Source: Pyrus communis (taxonomy: Eukaryota > Streptophyta > Magnoliopsida > Rosales > Rosaceae). From it: 64,000 nt of DNA. Below the pieces are notes generated by a model. That model was given only the letters and a program-made list of their open reading frames with translations. It had not been told where the DNA came from and did no database searches. The translations under genes were made by a program, and so were the position numbers. Positions 35,570 to 48,091 of the stretch are shown one piece after another. Location: contig NC_084809.1 in assembly GCF_963583255.1 (NCBI RefSeq), forward strand, positions 7,301,501 through 7,365,500, given 5' to 3'. Each line of letters opens with the position of its first letter. Within the stretch, counting starts at the first letter, position 1.

Positions 35570-35953
35570 AAATAAAGATTAAAAAATTGAAATGTTCCAT
35601 TTATAAAATTTATACCGTAAAAATTCACTATTTGTAAGTGAAGAAATAAGCTCATTCCAAAAAGCAAGCACAAGTATTATTCTTCACAAAACATATGTAA
35701 AAAAAATATGGGGATGAGTGATGAGTCATTGAGTGGTGACAAAAAAGAAATGAAAAAGAAAATCAAACAAGGAGACGATGAAGTCAATAAAATGCCGATC
35801 TCGATCACTCGAAGACTTGGAAGTCATATGAGTCGTTTGCAGGTAAACATCTCTAGCTAACCTACAAGTCTACCATTAATGTTGTTGCTAGTTATTGGCA
35901 TTGGGTATCAGGCAATTTTCTCAGTTGAAGTCAAGCTATTAAGGCCAAATTTG
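35570..35953. repeat. RLP 5'-flank repeat, copy 1 (partner 39240-39655)
   Basis: About 385 bp with shared blocks cacaagtattattcttcaca, atgagtcattgagtggtgac, aggagacgatgaag, aaaatgccgatctcgatcac and cagttgaagtcaagctatta. It is the same flanking DNA as upstream of the intact RLP and indicates segmental duplication in the cluster. Confidence 0.8.
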
Positions 35954-36139
35954 CCTTGTCCCACATGATAAGGCATTGCTAATTAGTAATTACCACTCAT
36001 GTTATTGTCATGATAAATACTAAAAATGACATTAAGAAAAATATAGAAATTGCATTTATAATTCAGTAATACAAAAGACCAACACAAGGGTTACATCAAT
36101 AGCCTCTTAAAAATCTTGAGTTCCTCCGGCCATAGTAAC

Positions 36140-36795
36140 AAATGGGCAACACAAGGGTTGCATCAATAGCATTGAAACCCGAAATTACGTACGCCTTTGA
36201 TGAACAACAATTACTCGTCCCATCTCCTTCTTGCATCCAAGACGCAATTTTTGGATTGAAGAAAGTTAAGGTTCCACCATATGATAAAACTAATTGACAA
36301 TATGAGGAGTGGTCCAATTTTTTCAAGCTCTTGCAAGGTTTTCTTTCATCAATGCGAAACTCTTTTATCTTCACATTCTCGTACGCCCCTTCACGTGTGG
36401 CAAATTTTCAAGCCAAACACGTGGCCAACAAGAATTGGGTGATGTCGAGCACGTGTGGCTATTGGGCCAACCTGCTCTGATACCATGAAGAAAATTGAGG
36501 TTCCATCATAAAACTAATTGGCAATATAGGGAGTAGCTCAACCTCTTATAGCCCTTGCAAGGTTTCTCTTTCACCAATACGGAACTCTTTTACCTTCAAA
36601 TTCTCACTTGGATAAGCAAAAGGATCTACAGAAGTAGACTTGTTAATCGCAAACCATTCCTTGGATTGCAACATCGCAGAGCACTCATCAATAGAGTCAA
36701 GTCGATTATTGTACATCTGTATAATTGAATCAGTTGAGTTAGCTAGTGGGTTTAATTCCATGTTTATCACGCTAACATCTGTCTGAGTAAACAAA
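36140..36795 (-). pseudogene. RLP N-terminal remnant split by a TRIM
   Basis: Reading on the minus strand: LDSIDECSAMLQSKEWFAIN, KSTSVDPFAYP, then an insertion, then KIASWMQEGDGTSNCCS. This matches residues about 36-85 of the intact RLP (CHANEKSFLLQFKESF, PFAYPKVASW, SNCCSWDGVEC). The sequence degenerates after NCCS. The frame resumes exactly across the inserted element at 36257-36606. Confidence 0.85.
36257..36606 (-). mobile_element. TRIM element (miniature LTR retrotransposon)
   Basis: Two LTR-like direct repeats, 36257-36381 (3') and 36486-36606 (5'), flank about 104 bp. The 5' copy ends TTCTTCA and is followed at once by TGGTATCAGAGCAGG (36471-36485, minus), the standard primer-binding site for initiator Met-tRNA; a purine-rich GTGAAGGGG lies just before the 3' copy. 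Five-base target duplication TGGAT (plus-strand reading) at 36252-36256 and 36609-36613, with two extra bases at the latter side. No coding capacity. Confidence 0.85.
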
Positions 36796-37100
36796 TTTTA
36801 ATTTTGAGATATGATACAAACGTCCCTAATTTGTCTATAATATTTTTACAGACACTAAGCCATCTATAAAGTTCGGAAGAAAAAAAAAGTTACATTATAC
36901 TGTCTAATTTCAATCATACATGTAGTGCTCACATATGTACATGTGTTATATATTACAAACACATGTTATATTAGTTTGCTTAGGATGAAGTGCCGATTTA
37001 GTGAACTATCACTTTAGTGAAAAATTAAGTCCGTGGATTATTATTTTGGTAAAATAAGCCCCTAAATTTATTAAAAATCGTTCAACTTGCTTTGATACAA

Positions 37101-37212
37101 TGAAGAAAATTGGAGTTCCACCATAAAACTAATTGGTAATATGTGGAGTTGTTCAACCTCTTATAAACTTATGCAAGGTCCTTCCTTCCATCAATGTGGA
37201 CTCTTTATCAAC
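37101..37212 (-). mobile_element. Partial TRIM LTR of the same family
   Basis: tgaagaaaattggagttcca through caatgtggactctttat matches the TRIM LTRs at 36257-36606. A decayed primer site TTGTATCAAAGC lies at 37089-37100, so this is a 5' LTR plus PBS remnant. Confidence 0.7.
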
Positions 37213-38023
37213 AATTATCATCACAACAAAATGTTAAATAACCGGATGTGGATCTTCTTTCTATAATATTTTGTGCTCAATATGCATCAGTGTGTCCCTC
37301 CACAAGAAAACGATTATGTTTCGTGAACATAAACCCTTGCATTTGAAGTTGCCCTCAAGTGTCGAAGAATTCAAATTAGGACATTTATCTGATCTTCACT
37401 AGGAGCATGCTCAACATGCTCACCACACATTTCATGTGCAATGTCAGGTCATGTGTGTGACAAAGTAAATTAACTACCCTCCAACTTATAGTACCGCTCT
37501 TTGTTTGTTGGAACGTGATCGGGATATTCTCCTTTATGTTTATTAATCTACAGAATTGGAACATTTGCAGGCTTGCAATCGAGGATTTTAGTTTTTATTT
37601 TACTAGTCTACTAGATATTTCCTTTGCAATAGAAATAGACCCTGCTTAGATCGAGCCACACTTTCCTCATACGTATCTTAAATTTAATGAAAATTTTAGT
37701 TTCTGATTATAAAAAAGTTGGAAATGCTTGTGTTTTGTCATAAAGAAACCTACTTGTGAGAATCCACAGGAAGAACGAACCAGGAGACAATGACTTTCGG
37801 GGTTATAAAAAAGGATATGTGCAGAGACTCAATGGAAGCTGTTCTAACAAATGGCGTCAATCAATCTATCACAGGACACTCTGTCATTGTCTGATTTCTG
37901 GTTGTCTGATAAGGGCTTATAGAAAGAATTTACCTTGGTATGACCTTATCTTCTCCAAAAAAAAGTCAAGGATAAGCTTGCATTCTAGAATCGGTAGCTT
38001 CCCGCCTCCTTCATTCCTACCGT
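37213..38023. other. Intergenic, no gene recognised
   Basis: An open frame at 37756-38127 has no recognisable motif and runs into the foldback that follows. Confidence 0.4.
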
Positions 38024-38314
38024 CGTATCTTCACTTTACAAACATCATAATCCGACACTGTTTATTCTCTTTATTATCATCTAAAAATCATACATACAAA
38101 ACATCATTCAATTCGAAGATCTTTTAACTATTCATATGCATAAAATAAATAACATTATGAAGATGTTACTTGTTACCAAAATCATTAATTGGTTTGCCAT
38201 GAATGAATGATTAAAAGATCTCTGAATTGAAGGACTTGTTGCATATATGATTATGATAAAGAGAATGAAAGGTTCCGATTATGATGTTCGTACGGTGAAG
38301 ATGTGAAGATACGT
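38024..38314. mobile_element. Foldback MITE, about 290 bp
   Basis: Left arm cgtatcttcac...aaacatcataatccg...attctctttatta...cgaagatcttttaactattcat pairs with the right arm (atgaatgattaaaagatctc, gataaagagaatgaaag, ttatgatgttcgtac, gtgaagatacg). Arms are about 115 bp at roughly 75-80% pairing by eye, with a short loop. No ORF. Confidence 0.75.
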
Positions 38315-39117
38315 TAATCGTAAATAAGGGACAAGTAAGTTCTTCCATGGGTCGAACACAAATATTATCCAAAATGTTGGAATTTTGTTGAGTATTTCAA
38401 AATACAAATTCATTGCAACCGTTTCTTTTCCTCCCATTCACTATGCCATATTATTGTTTTTTATTTGATATTATTGCATGGTCGTTTCATCACTTATAGT
38501 CTTATTTCTAGCTAGCCAACTCATTTCATTCATATTATAATTGAGAGTTAAATGAGGGAGTTATACATTGTGAAGTGCCAGCTTGATTAACCCATTAATT
38601 GGGTAATTATATAGTCTAACGTTTTAGACCATTTTGTTTTCAAATAAATATATTCTCATCCATTCCTTTCCCCAAAAAAAAAAAAACACCGCTGAAGCCA
38701 TCCCTTTATCCATTATTGAATCATCACTCTTCAAAGTGATATCCTTCGAGTTGTTGACTCGATTCAAGTATTGCGTGTGTATGTTTACAAGGATCATAGA
38801 TTGTTGTATGATGGAGGGTAGGGCGCTACAACCTGTTACACTAAGACATTGTCTTAGATGGGCAAAATCAACTCTTAAGGACAGTGAATTTACATGTCTC
38901 AACCTAAAATCTTGTTCTAATTATGATCGATGAAGAGAGTTCTCTACCTACAAGAGATAAGTATTTTATCATATTTGGTTTATTATATTTAATAAATTGT
39001 GGTGATAAAATTGTGATATACGAATATTAATTTTATGTGATTTGTTGTAGGAGAAGTAGCATTCGAATCGCCAATATTTCCATCACAAAAAACTTTATGG
39101 CAACACTTATGTCCCCC

Positions 39118-39305
39118 ACTTGAGAGATAGCTCATTCTCCCACTTACAAATAAAGTATCTTTCGCTATAGAAAATTCATAATCAGAATCGTTCAATTTCT
39201 TAATCTTCATTAGATTTTTTGTGGAAATGTTTTGTAAATAAAGATTAAGAAATTGAAAGATTCTAATTATAATATTTATCTATTTGTAAGTGGGAAAATA
39301 ATCTC
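39118..39305. mobile_element. Foldback MITE, about 190 bp
   Basis: ctcccacttacaaataaag and gaatcgttcaatttcttaat (left) pair with attaagaaattgaaagattc and tttgtaagtgggaaaataat (right). It abuts RLP-flank repeat copy 2; a single arm of it (ctatttgtaagtgaagaaat) is also present at the start of copy 1 near 35630. Confidence 0.65.
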
Positions 39306-39655
39306 ATCCCAAAAAAGAGAACACAAGTATTATTCTTCACAAAACAAACCCAGAAAAATATGGGGATGGGTGATGAGTCATTGAGTGGTGACAAAATAGA
39401 AATGAAAAAGAAAACCAAATAAGGAGACGATGAAGCCAATAAAATGCCGATCTCGATCACTTGAAAACTTAGAAGTCATACGAGTCGTTTGCAAGTAAAC
39501 ATCTCTAGCTAGCCTACAAGAGTCTACCATTAGCTAGTCTACGAGAGTTTACCATTAGTTAGGCGACAAGTAAACATCTCTAGTTGTTGTTACTTGTTGG
39601 CGTCGCGTATCAGCCAATTGTTCTCAGTTGAAGTCAAGCTATTAAGGCCAAAACC
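39240..39655. repeat. RLP 5'-flank repeat, copy 2 (partner 35570-35953)
   Basis: Same blocks as copy 1 plus extra internal duplication of taccattag/ctagtctac-type sequence near 39520-39575. No RLP coding sequence follows directly. Confidence 0.8.
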
Positions 39656-40763
39656 CTTGAGCGTTGCAACAACCTCAGGAGCTCATACAAATTTTTAGTC
39701 CACTCAAGCACAAACACTATATTATCATAGGTCCTAGTGAGATTGCCCTTCTTACTCTGAAAATCTTTCTTTCACTTAAAAAAGATTACATGTTCAACTA
39801 ACATGAATGACGTTGATTTCTCTACAATTATGGGAGAGCCATAGACTTCCCTTTAATTATAAACCAAATTGCCTTGATAATGGAGTGGCGGTGATAGAAG
39901 TTTTTTTTTTATTTATTTTTTTTTTTGGCAAATTATTTAATGGTTTATTTTTAGTTACGACTCTGGAACTCGATTTCATCTTACTTTGCTTCATATAATT
40001 CAAAAGTAGCAACTTGGTTCCCTGAAACTCAAAAGTCACTCCACTTTGCCCCCTCGAACTCGATTTTGATTCCATTTTACCTCCTGAAACTTGAAAGTAG
40101 TTTCCATAAAACTCAAAATTCGCTCCACGTTGTCTTAGATCTGTTAATTTCTTATGTGGTTGATTTGTGTGCACCAGGCTAATCAATTTCATTTTTATAT
40201 TTTTCATCTCTTTAATTTCTTTTAAACATAATATTGTCTGATTGTTGAATATATGTTAACGTATAGTGGAAATTTATAATCAAATTTATTGCACATGTGG
40301 CGTAGACTTATTGGGTGTTGGGTCCCACATATGTTTTAGAAGGCTACCTATAAGTTTAAAAGGAAGAAATAGGCCACAAGTCAAAGTGGAACGAATTCTG
40401 AGTTTCAGATAGTAAAGTGCAAGTTTTTAGTTACAATGGGCAAAACAAGATCAAAATAAAGTTTTAGGAAGCATAGTTAAAAATGAGCTTATTTAATTTT
40501 GCTATTTCTCGATGTTACTCAATTGTTTTTTCTTTGTATAGATACAAACACTTTGCCACGATGACGAAAAAAGTTATTATTTTTCAAATTTCATCATTCA
40601 TCGAGTTGAGCAAAAATATGGTTCAAGAGTATAAGTCTTAATTAATAGTGGGACAAACACTAATCCCTTGACGAGAATGTTTGTGATGATAGTCAAGGGC
40701 GTGTAATTTGGTTCAAGCCTTAAAACTGGTACAAAACAAAGGTAAATAATTATTAATGTTATT
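39656..40763. other. Non-coding; degenerate copy of cluster repeat
   Basis: 40490-40720 is a diverged copy of the 41440-41660 segment (atttctcgatgttactcaatt, gatgacgaaaaaagtt, tttcatcattcatcgag). Otherwise no gene seen. Confidence 0.5.
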
Positions 40764-41811
40764 GAGGAGAATGTTTGTGGTGACAGTCAAAGGTGTGTAA
40801 TTTGGTTCCAACAAAGACTTTAAGCTTGAAAAGTGGGAGAAACCAAAGGTAGATGGATTAGCATTTTAGCAATATGAATTAATGGAAAAGTATGAGTGGA
40901 ACATGAGTTCAGCTTGATAAACACCAAAGAAATTAATGGAAGAGTCCATGCATTACGCATACGACTAGAAGGGAGATGGAAGAGGAGGGGGAAATCAAAT
41001 ATACTTTCAACAAATTTTGTTCAATATAGATCGCCTATTTGGTTAATAAGATTCAAATGGTTTATACATCCCTTCCAAGGGGCACAGATCGATAGATTGC
41101 CTTTCTTACTTTAAAAATCTTTCTTCACTTGTAAAATATTTTAAGTTCGACTAACATGAATGACATTGATTCTCCACAATTATGGGAGAAAAATGCTAAG
41201 GAGACTCTCTCAAAAATGAGACTTTTAATAAACTCTCTGTCACTTCACAGTTTAATCAATTCCTGTGCCAACATTATAAAACATTGTGCTAAAAATATAA
41301 GGTGGCAGACAGTTCATGAAGAGCCATCGACTTCCCTTAGCATTTCTCTTATGTGAGAGCCATAGACTTCAATTTAAACATAAAACAAAATTGCCATGGT
41401 AATGGAGTGGCAGTGGTCAAAATTTACTTTTTGTATATTGTTTAATTTTGCTGTTACTCGATGCTACTCAATTATTTTTCCCTTGTATGGACTCAGAAAC
41501 TTCCCCACGATGACGAAAAAAGTTGTCATTTTTCAAAATTTCATCATTCATCGAGAAAATATGATTCAAGACTATAAGACTTAATTAATGAGTAGGACTA
41601 ACACTCTCAAGGGATTAGTGTTTGTCGTTATAGTCAAGGGCGTATAATTTGGTTCAAGACTTTACCAAAGGTAGATAGATTAGCATTTTAGCAATATGAA
41701 TTAGTGGAAAAGTATTAGTGAAACATGAGTTCAGCCTAGCGTCAGAAGGGAGATGGTATGGAAGAGGTGGGGAAAGGAACCGACTCCGATGAGAGCTCCA
41801 ACTACCGTTTT

Positions 41812-41848
<37 letters not shown>

Positions 41849-41980
41849 CTTTAAAATGGAAACTTCATCATTCATCAGAGTAACTGTTGTTCGTGTGATG
41901 GTGTTGAGTGCGATAAAGAGTCTGGCCATGTCATTGGCCTTGAACTCGGCAGCTGCTGTCTCTATGGTTTTATAACCAGC
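40764..41980. repeat. RLP-cluster segmental duplication, copy 1
   Basis: About 1.2 kb starting gaggagaatgtttgtggtga, nearly identical to 42771-43985 (constant offset near 2007, few substitutions). It ends in an RLP N-terminal fragment. It contains a 62-residue ORF (MVMEWQWSKFTFCILFNF start) that is present unchanged in copy 2 at 43402-43590; its identity is unknown and it may be a decayed RLP leader. Confidence 0.9.
41868..41971 (+). pseudogene. RLP LRR-cap fragment
   Basis: NCCSCDGVECDKESGHVIGL then ELGSCCLYGF, equal to the LRR cap after the signal peptide of RLPs; truncated directly after YGF. Sister of the start of pseudogene A. Confidence 0.85.
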
Positions 41981-42770
41981 ATTACAGCCTCCTAAGATGA
42001 AAATTGCATTATTCCAACTTGGAACTTGTCACTTTTGTTGACTTAAAAAGTAATCGGTATGATTTTTCCTTTATTTTAGGTCATGTGTCAATGAGTACCC
42101 CACCATTTAGAGTCTAGACAACCCTTTTTCTAATTATTACATTGTTTTGTTAATTTTAAATGAATGTCTCACTCCATAACTTGAAGACCGTTCTTCAAAT
42201 AAACATAACACAACAATCAGGATACTCATGTATATAAATAGTTGATTTTTCAAACTTGTTGAAATTTGATTAGTTCAACTTTCTCTTCTTTTGAAATTTC
42301 TATGGAAAAATAATCCTCCGGATGCCAAAAAATCTTTTGGTATAGCTAATTGATACGACAGTCTTCATTTCTAACTTATATTGTATGCGTGTTGACTGTT
42401 GGGTATCCCGGATCCATGAAGTTTCTTGATTCACCAAGCACCCACGCACGTCCAACTACAACCAAACTATTGTGTTTAGTTTATGATTCATTAGCCTTCA
42501 TGCACGCGCATGAGCGCGTGCAGAAGGCATTTTTCTGAATCACGGTATGCTACGCGTGACTTACACGTTTTAAATGTATTTATATTCGTAAATTGACTAA
42601 AGAAAAGTCAAATATTTGAAGTAAATGAATAATCTTAGATCATGCTAGAAGAAACCCCTCATAAATCAATTAAAGCAGTTGAATCCACATAATAAAATCG
42701 GTCTCTATTGAATTTATATTAAGAATAAAGAAAACAATATTTAATAAACAACTGATTGAATCATATAATT
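41981..42770. other. Unique spacer between the two segmental copies
   Basis: 790 bp with no recognised gene; separates copy 1 from copy 2. Confidence 0.4.
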
Positions 42771-43985
42771 GAGGAGAATGTTTGTGGTGACAGTCAAAGG
42801 TGTGTAATTTGGTTCCAACAAAGACTTTAAGCCTGAAAAGTGGGAGAAACCAAAGGTAGATGGATTAGCATTTTAGCAATATGAATTAATGGAACAGTAT
42901 GAGTGGAACATGAGTTCAGCTTGATAAACACCAAAGAAATTAATGGAAGAGTCCATGCATTATGCATACGACTGGAAGGGAGATGGTAGAGGAGGGGAAA
43001 TCAAATATACTTTCAACAAATTTTGTTCAATATAGATCGCCTATTTGGTTAATAAGATCCAAATGGTTTATACATCCCTTCCAAGGGGCACAGATCGATA
43101 GACCGCCTTTCTTACTTGAAAAATCTTTCTTCACTTGTAAAATATTTTAAGTTCGACTAACATGAATGACGTTGATTCTCCACAATTATGGGAGGGAAAT
43201 GCTAAGGAGACTCTCTCAAAAATAGGACTTTTAATAAACTCTCTGTCACCTCACAGTTTAATCATTTCCCGTGCCAACATTATTAAACATTGTGCTAAAA
43301 ATATAAGGTGGCAGACAGTTCATGAAGAGCCATAGACTTCCCTTAGCATTTCTCTTATGTGAGAGCCATCGACTTCCCTTTAAACATAAAACAAAATTGC
43401 CATGGTAATGGAGTGGCAGTGGTCAAAATTTACTTTTTGTATATTGTTTAATTTTGCTGTTACTCGATGCTACTCAATTATTTTTCCCTTGTATGGACTC
43501 AGAAACTTCCCCACGATGACGAAAAAAGTTGTCATTTTTCAAAATTTCATCATTCATCGAGAAAATATGATTCAAGACTATAAGACTTAATTAATGAGTA
43601 GGACTAACACTCTCAAGGGATTAGTGTTTGTCGTTATAGTCAAGGGCGTATAATTTGGTTCAAGACATTACCAAAGGTAGGTAGATCAGCATTTTAGCAA
43701 TATGAATTAGTGGAAAAGTATTAGTGGAACATGAGTTCAGCCTAGCGTCAGAAGGGAGATGGTATGGAAGAGGTGGGGAAAGGAACCGACTCCGATGAGA
43801 ACTCCAACTACCGTTTTCATTTTTTTTTATTTTTTATTTTTACAACTTTAAAATGGAAACTTCATCATTCATCAGAGTAACTGTTGTTCGTGTGATGGTG
43901 TTGAGTGCGATTAAGAGTCTGGCCACGTCATTGGCCTTGAACTCGGCAGCAGCTGTCTTTATGGTTTTATCAACTACAACAGTAG
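42771..43985. repeat. RLP-cluster segmental duplication, copy 2
   Basis: Second copy of the 1.2-kb segment. It runs straight into the body of RLP pseudogene A, so copy 1 is best read as a duplicate of the 5' end of this locus. Confidence 0.9.
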
Positions 43986-45425
43986 CCTCTTCCGACTTGT
44001 GCACTTGCAGAGGCTTGATCTCTCAGATAACCACTTCAGTTTGTCATCGGAAATCTTCGTTTCTTAACTATATTTGGCATCTACTATTGTAAATTTGATC
44101 CCAATGTTCCATCTTCACTCAGAAACCTAACTCAGCTCTTTTACCTTAACATTTCTTCATTTTATGGTCGCTTGTATTGGCCTGGAAAAGACATTTTCAC
44201 AAAGACAGACCAATCGTTAGCATCTGATTATTCCAGGTCTTGGGTTGGAAAGCTAACCAAACTTGATCATTTGGGCCTTGCGCATACCAACTTAACGGGA
44301 AAATTCCCATGTTTTCTTGCTAACTTGTCTCCACTTACAGAACTAGACTTGGGTTCTAATGAACAAACTGGTTAAATCCCATCCTGGGTTACAAGGAATT
44401 TGACCCAATTAACTGATATGGACCTTTCCCTTAATAAGTTGAGAGGATTAGTTGAATTTGATCAGCCTTCCAACCTCAAAAGTTTAAAGGCACTTCGGTT
44501 ATCGTTCAACTAATTTTCTCTGCAAATTAAACCCAATTTGAATGCTACTCTTCCAAAGTGTCAACTTCTGTGGTTGGATTCATGCAACTTAACTAAGTTT
44601 ACTGAGTTTTTCTAAAACCAGGACGAGTTGTACAATCTTCACCTTTCTGACAACAATATTTATGGCCAAATACCAAAATGGTTCTGGATTGCATCTAGAG
44701 AATGTTGAATTTGGGTCTATCGAATAACTTCTTAACGGGCATCGAGTCATTTGACCAGAATCCACTCATTCTTCCATGGAAACATATGTTGTTTTTTGAA
44801 ATGACGTCCAACTTGTTACAAGGTTCACTGCCAATTCCACCCCAATCAATCATGACTTATGATGTTGCAAACAATGATTATAATGGAGGGATCTCACCAC
44901 TATTCTGCAGCATGAATCTACAAGTTCTTGATTTGGCTAACAGCCACCTAAGTGGTATGCTTCCAGTGTTTGGGGAACTCCAGTTCTTTGAAAGTACTCA
45001 ACTTGCCGAACAATTCTTTTGACGGAGATATTCCTCAACTATGTCCAAATAAAAATAGTTTGAGGATGGTAGATTTTTGGCCCGTTGCACTCAGTTGGAG
45101 GAATTACCAGCGTTAAAGGCTCTCATTTTGGGTCATAATGAATTTCATGGAATAATTGGGAAGCTTGCAACTAACCATGAGTTCCCAAACTTGTGCATCA
45201 TTGATCTATCTCACAATGCTTTTTCCGGTATGTTGCCTTCTAACTACTTGGAGAACTGGAATTTCATGAAATTTGTTAATGAAACCAATCAAACTTATTT
45301 TCAAGTCTCTTCGACCAACGCAACTAATGCCACTTATATCTATCAATACAAGATCACAATTCTTGCCAAGGGGGTTGAGTTGAAATATTTGAAGACCCCT
45401 TATCTTCTGAGACTTATAGATCTAT

Positions 45426-47695
45426 TATCACACCCTGATCCCGACAGACGTCTAAAATCGACACGTGACATCACCACATTCCTATTTATCTATCACGTCT
45501 CGCCTCTGAGACAAGACCACAACACAATCAATGATTTAACCATGCAGTCATTTTCTTTTATTTTATGGCTGCATCTAACTTTAGCGTTAGACTGCCTACG
45601 TACCCTAAGAAGGGATCAAGCCATTCGTAGTTCACCAGTTCAATAAACTCCTATGACCACTGCAAGACATTACTACATACATGTAATCAGAATAACTATT
45701 AAAAACTGTATGTTTTCTTTGTATAGCTTGTCTAGGCAAATGAGACATATATACATATAGCTTCAGAACGTGAATCATCAACTTGATTTTGGTTTTAGTA
45801 TAGGCATGCGTATAGATATTTATGTTTAATGGGACATCATTCTACCATTTAAGCAAAGAACATGATACGTGTAAAGGTGAAGAACTTAATCGAATAGTAA
45901 TCACACCACATTGGATCTGTCGACTATTGATATCTATACCAGCCATGACATTACTAACCAATATACTTTAGATAAATTGTAATCAACTACTATAAGCATA
46001 CCCCTTTCAAATTGTATACCAAAATACAAACCCAATAGTACATATAAAAGCAATAATATAACTATAATCTAATAATAACTAGCTGGACTAGTTATAGCAA
46101 ATAAAATGGTTCGTTAGAACTAATCCAATTGGAGTATATAATGAAATTGAGTGAGGAAGATACGTATAATTTGATATATAGGCATATAAAACTAGCTGCC
46201 TACATTTTCTCTGTATAAGTAGTTATGTATTTAGCATATAATAGTTTGAAAACAACCACCTCACATAGAATCCAGTATATTTATAACTTCACTAAATTTG
46301 ATAACATTTATTTGCACTAGTTAATCAAATAAGCATGCCAAACAAACCACAAGAACTTGACCCGCCATATTAAATTGGTCTTGAATTCGAATAATTATTC
46401 GTAAATAGTACACCAGCCAAACTATATCAATGATTCTTAATCATTAACATAGAAAACCAAACTGTTTATCCAAGTGCCTCAAAATAAAATATAAATTCCT
46501 AGCAGTCTTAAGCTCTTCATCCGCTGAAAGAATGAAATAAAGAACCACCAATAAATCAATGACCAAAACCAAGAGTCATATACTGCTCTAGTAATAGCAT
46601 CGTCCAATCAAGTATTTAGCATCAGCATCTGACAATGCCATGGAAAAATACAGAACCACTCAGTAGTTTTAGAACTCTAATTATCTACACAAACCTAGGC
46701 TACAACACATACAAATTCAGCAATGTTCTTCAAGGGTAGGACAAATATGGCACACAAAATATTCAAATATATTCGGCCTCGATTCTGGAATAACATTAAT
46801 ACTTATAAAACAAACCCAACTCTTACATTTCTAAAGAGAGCCAAATTGAGGTTAGGATTTCAAGGTTCTTCCCTAAATATGCAACCAATCCTTATTGCCC
46901 GGTTCGATTTAACTCCTAAACAATACAACGTGTATCATCTCAAATATTCATACAGAATACCAAATTAAAATTCGAAATCAAGAACTGATCCCAAAACTGA
47001 AAGTTAACACCTTGGGAAAAACTTACGCTAGAATCATTAATTTCACTTGGGTCGAGGCCAGGTTCCAGCGGGGTTGGCCGAAATCGGAGGAAAGTTGCCG
47101 GAAAACTTCAATATGTTTGGGCCTCGTTTTCTTTGTACACCGGTTTTCAAAGGGTGGGTATGGTATCAGATTGAAGACAGCTTTGCTACGAAAGCATAGC
47201 TTCCGGCCTAGTGTGATTTCATTATCGTATGAGGAAGTTATGTTGAAAATAGTTTGCAAGGGGTGAAGTGAGTAAAGGAGGAAGAAGAAGAAAATGGCCT
47301 CTCCCTCTCTTTTTTCCCCCGCCAAATTCCCCTTCTCCCTTTTTCCCTTCTTTCTTTTCTCGATTGTTCTCCACCCTTCCCTCTTTCTTATTTTATTATT
47401 ATTTTATTCTATTATTAATATTTTATATCTAGTGATATTATCTTTTTCCTCACTTTGAATAAAATGATTGATACTCGTTTTGTAAAATTTTCCTGGTCCC
47501 AAGTTCCATTTTTCGCTACGTTTGTACTCAGTCGTTTGTAATGACGAATACTATAAGAATATATTAATTAATATCTCAAACGTGTGCTGACTACTAAGTC
47601 AATGAAAATTAACACATACCCTCTAAAAGCATATTGATCATTTAACATTTTTCAAAAAAAAATATATATAGTAAAATTATAGACGGGTTGTAACA
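45426..47695 (-). mobile_element. Solo LTR, 2270 bp, in RLP pseudogene A
   Basis: Exact 5-bp target duplication TCTAT at 45421-45425 and 47696-47700; the RLP reading frame rejoins perfectly when the insert and one TCTAT are removed. On the minus strand the ends are TGTTACAACCCGTC and ATCAGGGTGTGATA (TG...CA-type with CA changed to TA). No internal gag/pol, primer-binding site or second LTR copy was found, so I read it as a solo LTR. Terminal sequences resemble the solo LTR at 61646-63904. Open frames inside (46723-47325) show no retroelement motif. Confidence 0.85.
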
Positions 47696-47966
47696 TCTAT
47701 CAAGCAATAGATTTGAAGGAGAGATTCCAGCAGGTATCATTGGGAAACTAAGACGTCTTGATTTGTTGAACCTCAACAACACTCGTAGTGGTCTCATACC
47801 CTCATCTCTTGGGAACTTGACAGCACTTGAATCATTGGATCTCTCTGGAAACCAGCTCTCAGGAAGTATCCCCAGTAATTTGGCGTAACTCAATTTCCTT
47901 GCGTATTTCAACGTATCCCATAACCATCTTTGGGGGCCTATACCACTTGGCCAGCAATTTAATAAC

Positions 47967-48091
47967 GGGTGTGATATTCACAAACCTTATTTTACTTTTC
48001 ATACACCCTTCTAATTTTCGGCTGTCAGATCAGATGAATTGAAGAAAATCAACGGATAGAAATTCACAAGAGGTGTGTGGATAGCACACCC
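47967..48091. mobile_element. 125-bp MITE with 9-bp target duplication
   Basis: Terminal inverted repeats GGGTGTGATATTCACAAACC and (reverse complement of the right end) GGGTGTGCTATCCACACACC. Flanked by TTTAATAAC (47958-47966) and TTTAATAAA (48092-48100), a 9-bp duplication with one mismatch, which fits a Mutator-like MITE. Pseudogene B has the empty site (caatttaatatatttt). Confidence 0.88.

Noticed and set aside
36471..36485. tRNA-Met gene fragment (TGGTATCAGAGC)
   Set aside because: Only the 12-15 bases complementary to the tRNA 3' end are present and they adjoin an LTR, so it is a primer-binding site.
36257..36606. Cassandra-type TRIM with 5S RNA sequence
   Set aside because: The LTRs do not show 5S rRNA promoter sequence that I can recognise; only the generic TRIM structure is supported.
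46723..47325. Possible genes inside the 45426-47695 insertion
   Set aside because: Frames of 80-100 residues lack gag, pol or any recognisable motif and lie in a sequence best explained as LTR.
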